64,000 bases of DNA from Parasphingopyxis algicola (GTDB lineage: Bacteria > Pseudomonadota > Alphaproteobacteria > Sphingomonadales > Sphingomonadaceae), in NCBI RefSeq assembly GCF_013378075.1, contig NZ_CP051131.1, positions 2,368,501 to 2,432,500 of the forward strand, in the 5' to 3' direction. Numbering within the stretch: the stretch's first letter is position 1; every line of letters begins with the position of its first letter. A program made the translations under genes and the position numbers. Positions 54,473 through 63,261 of this stretch are shown in pieces. The notes below the pieces were generated by a model that was given only the letters and a program-made list of their open reading frames with translations, did no database searches and had not been told where the DNA came from.

Positions 54473-54940
54473 TCAGGCGAGCTCCTGCAAAACCTCGCTG
54501 AGATCGTCAAATGAGCTCGTGAGTCGTTCATCCTCCAATGGCTCGCGCTCATCGGGATATTCGACGCTAAGCTCAGCCTCAAAAGGTGCAAAAATTGCGA
54601 GTTCGATATCAAATCCGCCAATATGCCATTCGAGCTGTAATCCACCTCCAGACATGGGAACTATCGATGGCGGAGGCGTTTCTGCGCTCATGACCGAGTC
54701 GAGAATTGATCGTGCAAAAGCGATTATGGAATGTTGTGGGGGCGCAGAGTTATATCCATCCCAGCCGGTCGGGTAGGCACTTAGCTGGGCGAGTCGCACT
54801 TCGACTGCGTACCGCCATGATTCCTCAATCGCAGCTACTTCGATCAGTTCTGGCCTTGCCTTTCGCGGCGCGATAGTTTCTCGCAAGCGCGCGAAAGTTT
54901 CGGTCAACGGCGATTGCTCGTGGACTAATGCAAGGTTCAT
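54473..54940 (-). CDS. Uncharacterised small protein with 'GWDGYNS' motif, TIGR04255 operon
   Basis: The 155-residue product starts at 54940, where ATG overlaps the TIGR04255 stop (ATGA) with GGGAGAGG upstream; an ATG at 54955 is less likely. Key features are 'LSAYPTGWDGYNSAPPQHSIIAFARSIL', 'PPSIVPMSGGGLQLEWHIGGFDIELAIF', and an acidic C-terminus. This pattern recurs in small proteins of unknown function that I associate with TIGR04255 genes. Function unknown. Confidence 0.65.
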   Translation of the reverse strand: MNLALVHEQSPLTETFARLRETIAPRKARPELIEVAAIEESWRYAVEVRLAQLSAYPTGWDGYNSAPPQHSIIAFARSILDSVMSAETPPPSIVPMSGGGLQLEWHIGGFDIELAIFAPFEAELSVEYPDEREPLEDERLTSSFDDLSEVLQELA

Positions 54941-55779
54941 TTCTGCCTCTCCCACATCATATGCGCTTCTTTAGATGTAATCTCGGTGAACGTCCGGACA
55001 ATTATTTCACGCTCGGCGTCGATCATCTCAAGAGATTTGTTGAAAGTTTGCTCTGCCGGATGACCCCTGACATGCAAGTTCAGTCTGGCTGATCGCCTGC
55101 TTTCCTCTTCAGTCCCGTATTCTAGGCTCACATGCAGACGCGCGACAGGTATTCCAGACTGGTTTTGCAGCACACGCCGGAATTTGAAGACGCCATCCTC
55201 AGTTGTGCCCATCATGCCAACTAACCAAGGAAAGACGTAGGACAAACCGCAGGCTTCGCCAGCACTATCGACCAACGGAATAATATTTACGTAAATCGCC
55301 TCGCACTGAGTCGGGCGAGGTTTCCCCAGACCCTCATCCCGCGACCAATCGCGAAGCATTTGAAACAAGCTTTCTATCTTCTCACGCACGTGAACGTAAC
55401 GTGGATACTCTTCTGCACCGGGACGTTTACGCCAATTGAAGAAAAGCCGATCCTTTTGGAGCTGAACAAGCTCGCTGTCGTCCTCGCTTATGAAGAAAAA
55501 GCGAGGTTGGATCGGAGCTTGAATCATTTGAAGCTCCGGGACACCCAAAGGGGCGCTTCTCGGGCCGAACGTTTCGAACGCTGGATCGAGAGGGGGACGC
55601 TCTTCGAGCCGGACGTACTTGTCTCGAATTCGCTCCCAAAAAGAAGCGGCATGCAGACTCTGGAAACCTTCCAGGCCTTCGAATTGGACCCCAATTGAGG
55701 TTTCGACGACTGGAGGGCTTTCATATTCTGGCAGAGCATCGGTGGGTGCCGACGCTTCGTCAGGAAATTTCAGTTTCAA
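54937..55779 (-). CDS. TIGR04255 family protein
   Basis: A 280-residue protein matching TIGR04255: near the N-terminus 'YESPPVVETSIGVQFE', 'LVQLQKDRLFFNWRKRPGAEEYPRY', 'CEAIYVNIIPLV', 'RLNLHVRGHPAEQTF', and at the end 'ERQK' after 'IVRTFTEITSKEAHMMW'. The TTG start at 55779 has GGAAG 7 bp upstream. The family is sporadically distributed and uncharacterised. It leads the three-gene operon 55779-53996. Confidence 0.78.
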   Translation of the reverse strand: MKLKFPDEASAPTDALPEYESPPVVETSIGVQFEGLEGFQSLHAASFWERIRDKYVRLEERPPLDPAFETFGPRSAPLGVPELQMIQAPIQPRFFFISEDDSELVQLQKDRLFFNWRKRPGAEEYPRYVHVREKIESLFQMLRDWSRDEGLGKPRPTQCEAIYVNIIPLVDSAGEACGLSYVFPWLVGMMGTTEDGVFKFRRVLQNQSGIPVARLHVSLEYGTEEESRRSARLNLHVRGHPAEQTFNKSLEMIDAEREIIVRTFTEITSKEAHMMWERQK

Positions 55780-56678
55780 AAGTTATCTTCCGCATGGTGG
55801 GTGCTTTTTAAGAGTTGATCTTGACGAGGTTGTCAAATCAGTCGCGCCGAATCGACCTATAGACGAGTCGAGCCGATGGAGCGACGAGCCGTTCAGATAA
55901 CATACGGCCCGGCGCCTCTCGTGCGGAACCGATCGCACAAGCGACTATATGGGCTAACGCTCTCGAAAGGCTTTTGCCATCGAAGGAGCGCCAAGTCAGC
56001 GTCTCTGCTTGACACCTTCTGCATCATAAAGGAGGCGAGAGCAGTTTCCCGCATTCGACATGGACTATTCGCTGACGAGCCGCATACGCGCCCGCTCATC
56101 GAAACACTTGAGGCCTGTCGGTATGCAGGCAGGCACGCGCTCGCCCGGAGTGCAAGCAACCGACCCGAGTAACGTGTGCTGCCGCCAAGAAAATCTATTC
56201 GGTGTGCCGACCGCCATAGATGCGCTCCTCCCATCCCTACTGAGTTCGATGATACAGCTCACGGTCGATACGGTCTCTGCCTCGGCAACCGCGCTTTCCG
56301 ATCGCACATCGGGCCCTTGGTCACGCTCCCGTTCGTCGATGAATGTCTGTGCGGAACGATAGCGGCTCGAAGTGCGCGGACTGGTATTTCGGGCCGCCCA
56401 GGCCCGAATACCGCGATGCACCAGCCTGGTGAGAAAAAGCTTCTTGATGCGGTCGGTCAGCTTCGTGCCGGGGAGGCTATTTGACGGCCGTCGGAAACCG
56501 AAAGGGGAGGCGTTGAAGAGTCGGAGAACTTTCTAGGCCAAATCTATTCTTAACCGGCACATTTGAAGTGATCCGACTTAGTCAAGAGCTTGGCTCGAAC
56601 AAACTTGTGAATTTGGCGGCTGATTGTTGCTCCGATACGACGTAGCACCTAGGCTCAGCCTCGGCATGGAGTAATTCA
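55780..56678. other. 899-bp gap without a convincing gene
   Basis: This lies between the divergent TIGR04255 operon and the P-loop ATPase gene. Short open frames up to about 118 codons exist on both strands, but none has a ribosome site, a recognisable fold, or composition that stands out. It may hold both promoters, an RNA gene or a decayed gene. GGAG at 56669-56672 belongs to the ATPase start. Confidence 0.5.
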
Positions 56679-58124
56679 ATGGGTCTTTTAGCTGAAATTG
56701 GAACTTTTGGAGACGTTGCGGCGGAAGATGATGACGCCGTCCTTTCGTACTTCTTAAAGACAGATGACGTCGACGAAATCGAAAACGGTTCATCTTTTGC
56801 TGTCATAGGGCGCAAAGGGTCGGGTAAGACAGCGATAACAAAGTATTTTTCTCAGCCGCAACCCAATTACGTAACTGCCTCGCCAACTTTGCGTGACTAT
56901 CCTTGGGCGGAGCATGCTAAGCGAAGAAATCTCGGAGCTTCCGATATAGAGGCATACGTTAGCTCGTGGCGATACCTGATCGCGGTGAAGGCGAATTCGA
57001 TAATTCTCGAAAAGCGTGGCATGAAGCAAATGACTGACGCGCAACGTACAGCCCGGGAATTCTTGAATGCGAACTACGGCGGCATAGTTCCGTCGCTGGC
57101 AGAAATAATGAGACCTGCACGCCTCAAAGTGACGAGGCGGACGTTCTCCCCCAGTGTCATGGGCACGAGTGTTGGAAGCATAGACATTGAGGACGAGAAA
57201 GGCGGTATTGCGCAAGAAATTGACGTAGTCACGCAGTCGTTGATGAAAAATGCAGCTGAGTTGGCGGATCAGGCCGGCATGGAGAAAATTTGCATCCATT
57301 TCGATGAGCTAGATCAGGGAATGAGCGAGCTTACCGATGACCGACGTTACATGTTGATTGGTCTGATCCTAGCGATACGCTCGATAAGAGGCAGCAAGGA
57401 AGGCGAAAAAGTTTTCCCCGTTTTCTATATTCGGACCGACTTATGGGATGAAATTCGGTTTTCTGACAAGAACAAGATCTCCCAATCATCGGCGGTGTTT
57501 CTGGAGTGGGATCCCGACAGTTTATTAGAAATGGTGAACGAGAGGATCAGAGCAAAACTGGGTGCGGAAAAGTCTTGGAATTCTATCGACGACGGAGCCG
57601 TCATGCGAGGCTCGCAGCCAAAATGGAATCACATAGTTACGCGGACGTTCTTGCGGCCTCGAGACGTGATTCAATTCCTGAACTATGCGCTCAAGATTGC
57701 ATTAAAGAGGGATCATGATGCAGATGTCTTTACTAACGAAGACATCCAAAATGCGCGCAATGCCTACTCAAAGTATTTGAGCCAAGAACTTGACGACGAG
57801 ATTGGTCCACATTGGCCCTGTTGGCGAGAAGCAGTGCAAGCTTGTTCGGCGGTGGCTACCGAAACTCTTTCGAGAGAACAGTTCGAGACAGCGTACGAAG
57901 GACGAAAAACGAAAGCAAACGATTTAGACACGGCTCAGGCGCTGGCGAAACTCTATGACTTTTCAATCATAGGTTACTTGAAATCGGTCGGCTTGGGCGG
58001 ATCGAAGTGGATATTCCATTATTCCCACCCTGATGCTGGATGGGACAGTGCTGCAAGCCGACTTAAGGTCCATCAAGGATTGAAAGAATTCGCTCAGCTC
58101 AGAGAAGCGCGCGCCGGCAGTTAA
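56679..58124 (+). CDS. Sll1717-like P-loop ATPase
   Basis: A 481-residue STAND/AAA-like ATPase. Walker A is 'VIGRKGSGKTAITKYF' (Gly44-Thr51), Walker B is 'ICIHFDELDQG' (204-214), then 'PVFYIRTDLWDEIRFSDKNK' and 'FLRPRDVIQFLNYAL', a sensor-like Arg region. No transmembrane segment or nuclease motif is seen; the C-terminal ~100 residues are unassigned. It is preceded by GGAG 6-7 bp before ATG. In other genomes such ATPases occur in defence loci. It is the last gene before attR. Confidence 0.75.
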   Translation: MGLLAEIGTFGDVAAEDDDAVLSYFLKTDDVDEIENGSSFAVIGRKGSGKTAITKYFSQPQPNYVTASPTLRDYPWAEHAKRRNLGASDIEAYVSSWRYLIAVKANSIILEKRGMKQMTDAQRTAREFLNANYGGIVPSLAEIMRPARLKVTRRTFSPSVMGTSVGSIDIEDEKGGIAQEIDVVTQSLMKNAAELADQAGMEKICIHFDELDQGMSELTDDRRYMLIGLILAIRSIRGSKEGEKVFPVFYIRTDLWDEIRFSDKNKISQSSAVFLEWDPDSLLEMVNERIRAKLGAEKSWNSIDDGAVMRGSQPKWNHIVTRTFLRPRDVIQFLNYALKIALKRDHDADVFTNEDIQNARNAYSKYLSQELDDEIGPHWPCWREAVQACSAVATETLSREQFETAYEGRKTKANDLDTAQALAKLYDFSIIGYLKSVGLGGSKWIFHYSHPDAGWDSAASRLKVHQGLKEFAQLREARAGS

Positions 58125-58357
58125 GTGCAGCCGCCCGTTTTTTGCGAACTGTCATCAAAAAAGTTATCGCTCCACTCTCGGCCGAATGGCGTCGCACGTC
58201 CCACCTTTGACAAGGTCCGCTAACTACGTTCTGCTGAAATCAGGAGATTGTTCATCGGACTTTGCTTGTGCAACAACCTCTTCACAGATTGTGCAGCAAA
58301 TGGTGGATGCGGATGAGCTAGGTTGCTGACGATAAATGGTTTTTAGAATTTCGTCAG

Positions 58358-58374
58358 TCGCCTCGCCCGCTCCA
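58358..58374 (+). repeat. attR core (displaced tRNA-Gly 3' end)
   Basis: An exact 17-bp copy of the tRNA-Gly 3' end, in the same orientation, 234 bp after the ATPase stop. The 316-bp gap 58125-58440 holds no other feature I can identify. Confidence 0.9.
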
Positions 58375-58440
58375 TTATTTCCTACATCTTCGTGGCCCAA
58401 AGGGGTGTTGCGCCTCGTCTCCGACTGAGGGATGGGTATG

Positions 58441-59352
58441 TCACAGCACCTCGGCCGGCTTTTCCGCGAGCTTGTCCGCCGTCTTCGTCTCGAAATCATT
58501 CGCGTCGTGCCGTTCGGGCAGCTGCGTCTCGGGCTCGCCCCAGACGCGGTTGACCATCCTACCGCGCTGCACGGCGGGGCGCTCGGCAATCTGGTCGGCC
58601 CAGCGGTTGAGATGTTTGTAATCCTGAACCTGCAGGAATTCCGCAGCCTCGTAGAGCACACCCTTGGCCATCCCGCCATACCAGGGCCAGATCGCCATAT
58701 CGGCGATCGTATAGTCGCTGCCCGCCATATATTCGTGATCGCCAAGGTGTCGGTCGAGCACATCCATCTGGCGCTTCACTTCCATCGCGAAACGGTCGAT
58801 CGCATATTCGATCTTCATCGGCGCATAGGCGTAGAAATGACCGAAGCCCCCGCCGAGATAGGGGGCGCTCCCCATCTGCCAGAACAGCCAGTTGAAGGCT
58901 TCGGTGCGCGCCTTGAGATCGCCGGGCAGGAAGGCGCCGAATTTTTCCGCGAGATAGACGAGGATCGAGGCCGACTCGAACACCCGTTGCGGTTCGGGCG
59001 CCGAGCGGTCGACCATTACCGGGATCTTGGAATTGGGATTGATGTCTACATAGCCGCTGCCGAACTGGTCGCCCTCGCCGATATTGATCAGCCAGGCGTC
59101 ATATTCGGCGCCGTCATGGCCGAGCGCCAGCAGTTCTTCGAGCATCACGGTCGCCTTCACGCCGTTCGGCGTGGCGAGCGAATAGAGCTGGATCGGATGC
59201 TCGCCGACCGGCAGGTCCTTGTCATGGGTCGGACCGGCCACTGGTCGGTTGATATTGGCGAAACGACCGCCGCTTTCCTTGTCCCAGGTCCAGATGGCGG
59301 GCGGCTCGTAGCCGGGCGGCTGATTTTCGGGGGTTTCGGTTTCGTCGGCCAT
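58441..59352 (-). CDS. yghU: Glutathione-dependent disulfide-bond oxidoreductase YghU
   Basis: The 303-residue GST-fold protein has a long N-terminal extension with 'FANINRPVAGPTHDKDLPVGEHPIQLYSLATPNGVKATVMLEEL' (Thr/Asn glutathione site of the Nu class) and 'NPNSKIPVMVD'. Members bind two glutathiones and reduce disulfides and organic peroxides. It ends close to attR, so it is the first host gene after the island. Confidence 0.92.
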   Translation of the reverse strand: MADETETPENQPPGYEPPAIWTWDKESGGRFANINRPVAGPTHDKDLPVGEHPIQLYSLATPNGVKATVMLEELLALGHDGAEYDAWLINIGEGDQFGSGYVDINPNSKIPVMVDRSAPEPQRVFESASILVYLAEKFGAFLPGDLKARTEAFNWLFWQMGSAPYLGGGFGHFYAYAPMKIEYAIDRFAMEVKRQMDVLDRHLGDHEYMAGSDYTIADMAIWPWYGGMAKGVLYEAAEFLQVQDYKHLNRWADQIAERPAVQRGRMVNRVWGEPETQLPERHDANDFETKTADKLAEKPAEVL

Positions 59353-59490
59353 GACAGCGATCCTTGTTCCGGGTGCGAAAAGAGCGTGTCGTGGTCGCGA
59401 AATCGCGGACGCGAGTCCACCTGATTTTTCTTGGCAGGGCTAAAGCCGGATGCCTATCGTCGGAGGACCGGGACGCAGGAAGGAACCACC

Positions 59491-60372
59491 ATGTCGAAAG
59501 CGCAGATCGAAGCCGTCGCCCAGATGATCGCCATTCCCGAGGAAGAGCCGTCGGTCGCCGAACAGCGCGGGGCGATGGAGCAGATGGCCGCCGCTTTTCC
59601 GTTTCAGGCGCAACATAGCGAAGCGGTCGAGATGGGTGGCGTCTCCTGCGAATGGATCTGGGACGATACGGCGCGGGACGATGTCGTGCTGCTCTATTTT
59701 CACGGCGGCGGCTATTGTCTCGGTTCGATCGCGACCCATCGCAATCTGATCGCGGCGCTCGCCAAGGCCGCCGGCGTCCGGGCGCTGGCCGTCGACTATC
59801 GCCTGGCGCCCGAAAATCCGTTCCCGGCGGCGGTCGAGGACGCGGTGGCGGTCTACACGGCGCTGCTCGAACAGGGGCGCGATCCGTCGAAGATCGCCGT
59901 GGCCGGGGATTCGGCCGGCGGCGGCCTGTCGCTGGCGTTGATGCTCTCGGCGCGCGAGCGGGACATGCCGCAGCCGACCTGTGCGGCCCTGTTGTCGCCC
60001 TGGACCGACATGCGCGCGGCCGGAGAGTCGTTCCAGACGCGAAGAGACGCAGATCCGATGATCGTGCGGGACCGGTTGCTCGTGATGGTCGGACGGTATG
60101 TCGGAGCCGCCAGCACCGCGGATCCGCTCGTTTCGCCCGTGCTTGCCGACCTGTCCGGCCTCGCGCCGCTGCTGATCCATGCCGGGGATGCCGAGCTGCT
60201 GCTCAGCGATTCGACCGATCTGGCGAAGCGCGCCGAGGCAGCGGGAGTGGATGTCGAGATCAAGGTCTGGGACGATATGGTCCACGTCTTCCAGGCCTTC
60301 TACCCCCTGGTCGACGAGGGCCGCGAATCGATTGCCGAGATCGGCGCTTTCATCCGCGAACGGACGGCATAG
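59491..60372 (+). CDS. HSL-family alpha/beta hydrolase
   Basis: The 293-residue product has the oxyanion-hole 'LLYFHGGGYCLGSIATHR', nucleophile Ser in 'IAVAGDSAGGGLSLALM', catalytic Asp in 'LLIHAGDAELLLSDST' and His in 'DDMVHVFQAFYP'. It is a hormone-sensitive-lipase type carboxylesterase. ATG at 59491 follows GAAGGAA; an upstream ATG at 59431 is in frame but lacks this site. Confidence 0.92.
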   Translation: MSKAQIEAVAQMIAIPEEEPSVAEQRGAMEQMAAAFPFQAQHSEAVEMGGVSCEWIWDDTARDDVVLLYFHGGGYCLGSIATHRNLIAALAKAAGVRALAVDYRLAPENPFPAAVEDAVAVYTALLEQGRDPSKIAVAGDSAGGGLSLALMLSARERDMPQPTCAALLSPWTDMRAAGESFQTRRDADPMIVRDRLLVMVGRYVGAASTADPLVSPVLADLSGLAPLLIHAGDAELLLSDSTDLAKRAEAAGVDVEIKVWDDMVHVFQAFYPLVDEGRESIAEIGAFIRERTA

Positions 60373-60385
60373 GCGCCACGATCGT

Positions 60386-60955
60386 CTAGACCCGGTCGGC
60401 GACGCCCAATGCCTCGAGCTGACTGGTGGCCCGTTCGACATCGCAGGACAGGATGACGATGTCGTGCAGCGCGCCGTCCGCATCGCGCACATGGTCGCGC
60501 AGCAACGCCTCGCCGCGGAAACCCAGTTCTTCGAACACGGTGATCGCGCCTTTCTGATCGACCGTCATCTGTGCCGTGAGTTTTTTGAGGCCTTTGCCGA
60601 GTGCGATACGGAAACAGCGTTCGATGAGCGCCCGGCCGAGCCCGTGCTGCCGTGCGGTCGTGGCCACGAGTACACGCACCTCGCCGACATGGGGGGACCA
60701 GCTGAGCGGATCGGTATAGAGCGCCGAACAGCCGACGATCTTGCCGTCCTGTTCGGCGAGCAATGTTTCGAACGATCCGGCTTCGGTCTGCGCGATCCAG
60801 GCGTCGACGACCCGGCGTTTCGTAATGTCGCGCCGCAGGAAAAGAAGGTCGTGCGGCGACAACGATCCGGCAAAGGCCAGGATCGCCGCCTTGTCGTCCG
60901 CCGTCATCGTCCGAAGTGTGTAGGAAACCTCTCCGACGGGTATCGTTTCTGCCAT
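60386..60955 (-). CDS. GNAT family N-acetyltransferase
   Basis: A 189-residue GNAT protein with 'LAEQDGKIVGCSALY' and the acetyl-CoA loop 'VLVATTARQHGLGRALIERCF'. The start abuts the phaC stop (60956), so it is the third gene of a putative PHA operon. The acceptor is unknown; a link to PHA metabolism is only contextual. Confidence 0.88.
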   Translation of the reverse strand: MAETIPVGEVSYTLRTMTADDKAAILAFAGSLSPHDLLFLRRDITKRRVVDAWIAQTEAGSFETLLAEQDGKIVGCSALYTDPLSWSPHVGEVRVLVATTARQHGLGRALIERCFRIALGKGLKKLTAQMTVDQKGAITVFEELGFRGEALLRDHVRDADGALHDIVILSCDVERATSQLEALGVADRV

Positions 60956-62035
60956 TTATACGGACCTTTCCGCCAGCCATTCATCCAGGGTCGGCCATAG
61001 CCGCCGCGCCGCATTGGGGCCGGCAATCAGGCTGATATGGCCGCCCTTGAGGGTGATTTCGGTTTTGTCTTCGGACCCCGCCAGCGCCACCAGATGCTTG
61101 CTGGCTTCATAGGGCACGATGTGATCGTGCAGCGCCACCGCGTGGAATAGCGGGACCGTGATATTGCCGATATCGACGGGCCGGCCGCCGACCTCCAGCG
61201 TGCCCTCGAGCAGCCGGTTGTCCCACATCAGCTTCTTCACCGTGTCGCGGAAATACTCGCCCGCCAGCGGCAGCATGTCGTTGCTCCAGCGTTCCATCTT
61301 GCGGTGAAATTCGACGAAATCGCCATTCCACATATTGTCCCACAACATCCGCTGTCCGGCGACGCGCCCCGAAGGGCGCAGCATGTCGAACGACGTCAGG
61401 AGCAGTTCGGGCGAGGCATTGCCCACGGCGTCGACCAGCCGGTCGACATCGAAATATTGGCGCTGGGACATGTGCGCGAACAGTTCCATCCGCGAGAAAT
61501 CGATCGGCGTGGTGAAGCAGACCAGATTCTTGATCGGCGCATCGGGATGCGTGGCCGCGTAGATCGTCGCAAGCACGCCGCCCATGCAATAGCCGGCGAG
61601 CGTCACCTCCTCCTCGCCCGTCGTTTCGCGCACCCGGCGCAGGCAATCGTCAATGAAGCGGTTCGCATAATCGTCGAGCGAGAGGGATTTTTCCTCGGGG
61701 CGCGGTGCGTCCCAGTCCATCACGAAGACGTCGTATCCGGAGTCGAGCAGGAAACGGACGAAGCTGTGGTCCTCGGAGATATCGAACACATAGCCGCGAT
61801 TGGTGGTCGCCATCACCATCAGTATCGGCACCCGGTAAATCTCGTCGGCGCGCGGCTTGTAGTGATAGAGGTTCAGCGTGCCGCGCTTGTAGATTGTCTC
61901 CTTGGGCGTCAGCCCCACCGGCGGCGCCGCGGACGCGAAATATTCGAGCCCCTTGATATTGCGCTGTATCGTCCGCTCGACGAGCCGGGCGATCCCGGCG
62001 CCGGCATCCGCCGTGCTGCTGGACGCGTCGGCCAT
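60956..62035 (-). CDS. phaC: Class III-like PHA synthase PhaC
   Basis: A 359-residue alpha/beta hydrolase-fold synthase with catalytic Cys in the lipase-like box 'LAGYCMGGVLATIYA', Asp in 'VALHDHIVPYEASK' and His in 'LKGGHISLIAGPNA'. The length fits class III PhaC (about 355) rather than class I (about 590). It polymerises 3-hydroxyacyl-CoA into granules. It lies 7 bp after the small PhaE-like gene on the same strand, as expected for class III. Confidence 0.88.
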   Translation of the reverse strand: MADASSSTADAGAGIARLVERTIQRNIKGLEYFASAAPPVGLTPKETIYKRGTLNLYHYKPRADEIYRVPILMVMATTNRGYVFDISEDHSFVRFLLDSGYDVFVMDWDAPRPEEKSLSLDDYANRFIDDCLRRVRETTGEEEVTLAGYCMGGVLATIYAATHPDAPIKNLVCFTTPIDFSRMELFAHMSQRQYFDVDRLVDAVGNASPELLLTSFDMLRPSGRVAGQRMLWDNMWNGDFVEFHRKMERWSNDMLPLAGEYFRDTVKKLMWDNRLLEGTLEVGGRPVDIGNITVPLFHAVALHDHIVPYEASKHLVALAGSEDKTEITLKGGHISLIAGPNAARRLWPTLDEWLAERSV

Positions 62036-62042
62036 GCGCGCC

Positions 62043-62423
62043 CTAATCCGATTTCTTTTTGGCGGCCTTTTTCGCCGGCGCCTTGCGGGTGCGCGGCGGG
62101 CCGGACGCGGTTCCAGCTTCGCTGGGCGCGATGCGCGACAGCGCCTCCTCGATCCGCACGAGCCGTTCGTCCATCGTCATCAGTCGCTCGCCGATCGCGG
62201 TGATATCGGCTCGGCTCGGCATGTTGAAGAATTCGAGATTCTTCGACATCTGGTCGGACACGCCCTTTTGAACCTTGGCACCGAGCTCCGTGCCGACGCC
62301 GGACGACCGGGCGAAAAGTTCGGTATTGAATATCGCTTTCGACATCTCGTCGAAGCGCGCTTCGAGATCGCTCATGGCTTTACGGATGGTATCGAGCGGA
62401 TCGGCGGGTGTGTTGTCGGCCAT
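62043..62423 (-). CDS. Short PhaE-like PHA synthase partner
   Basis: A 126-residue helical protein directly upstream of phaC. It contains 'NLEFFNMPSRADITAIGERLMTMDERLVRIEEALSRI', in pieces recalling the C-terminus of PhaE, then a Lys/Ala-rich tail 'RKAPAKKAAKKKSD' resembling phasins. PhaE is usually over 300 residues, so this is less than half the normal length. It could instead be a phasin-like activator. Confidence 0.6.
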   Translation of the reverse strand: MADNTPADPLDTIRKAMSDLEARFDEMSKAIFNTELFARSSGVGTELGAKVQKGVSDQMSKNLEFFNMPSRADITAIGERLMTMDERLVRIEEALSRIAPSEAGTASGPPRTRKAPAKKAAKKKSD

Positions 62424-62480
62424 ATAGTCCTCCCCTTCGGAGCTGCGGAGTATGGCGCGGGGCCGGCCGCGAGTCGAGCG

Positions 62481-63089
62481 TCACGCCGCGGCGGCGAAGA
62501 ACATCAGATAGACGAGCCGGCCCGTCTCCGGACTTTTGCCGAAGCCGGGTCCGGCATTATGGAACTGCCACGGCTTGAACAGGATCAGCCGGTTGAACCG
62601 CATCGGGATACGCGAGATGCGCTCCCATTTTCCCGGCTTCGTCGTGTCCGTGTTGACGACATCCTCGATCAGCATGTTGGGATCGGCATAGCCGGTTGCC
62701 GCCAGTTTGGCCGGATCGTCCGGCACGGCTTCGAGACCGGTGCGGCGGTGTCGGAAGAAATCGGTGCCGCCCCGGCAATGCTCGTCAAGGCTCAGATACA
62801 GGATGCCCGAATAGAAACAGGGATCGATATGCACGCCGCTCCGGCCCTTGTCGGCTTTCAGCGTCAGCCGGCAATGGCGGTGGCTGGTGCTGGGATCGGC
62901 TTTGACGGGCGTGCCGACGATCCGCGACACGCTGGTATCGAGTCCCTCGATCGGGAGCGGCCTGGTCGAGAGCAGCCCCGGATAATTGCCCTTCTTGAAT
63001 GCCGGATCGTAATCGAGAGCCAGCGCCTGACGGCGCGCGCCATGCGGATCGCGGAGGAAATCGTCGATAACGATAAGCGAGGGCAGCAT
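62481..63089 (-). CDS. DUF6445 family protein (2-oxoglutarate oxygenase-like)
   Basis: A 202-residue protein: 'LIVIDDFLRDPHGARRQAL' at the start, 'SGVHIDPCFYSGILYLSLDEHCRGGTDFF' with a His-x-Asp pair, and a late His in 'LILFKPWQFHNAGPGFG'. The His-x-Asp...His arrangement suits an Fe(II)/2-oxoglutarate hydroxylase, although DUF6445 members are uncharacterised. Confidence 0.78.
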   Translation of the reverse strand: MLPSLIVIDDFLRDPHGARRQALALDYDPAFKKGNYPGLLSTRPLPIEGLDTSVSRIVGTPVKADPSTSHRHCRLTLKADKGRSGVHIDPCFYSGILYLSLDEHCRGGTDFFRHRRTGLEAVPDDPAKLAATGYADPNMLIEDVVNTDTTKPGKWERISRIPMRFNRLILFKPWQFHNAGPGFGKSPETGRLVYLMFFAAAA

Positions 63090-63261
63090 GGACGAACACC
63101 TGGATCGCGGGCGGATAACGAACGGGCTCCGGCGTGTTTCATCGCCGGTCCACTGTCAAGCGGATGCCCGGCAATCAGGGGCTTTACGCATTTGCGCGGC
63201 CCCGGCGGTTCGGGCATGATCGAACTCGAATCAATAACCCCAGAAGATCGGGAGACAGATC

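Larger units (their letters stand above)
49173..58374. mobile_element. Integrative element / defence island in tRNA-Gly
   Basis: A 9.2-kb insertion bounded by 17-bp direct repeats (attL 49173-49189, attR 58358-58374), with a tyrosine integrase gene just inside the tRNA end. Cargo is an ApeA-like HEPN gene, a nucleotidyltransferase-HEPN gene, a three-gene TIGR04255 operon and a P-loop ATPase. No capsid, portal, relaxase or conjugation gene is present, so it is not a full prophage or ICE. The gap 50734-50985 between integrase and ApeA-like gene shows nothing clear. Much of the right half is visibly more A+T-rich than the host. Confidence 0.9.

Noticed and set aside
49173-58374. The island as a prophage or conjugative element
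   Set aside because: No structural phage genes, relaxase, coupling protein or pilus genes are present in 9.2 kb; only the integrase is mobility-related.
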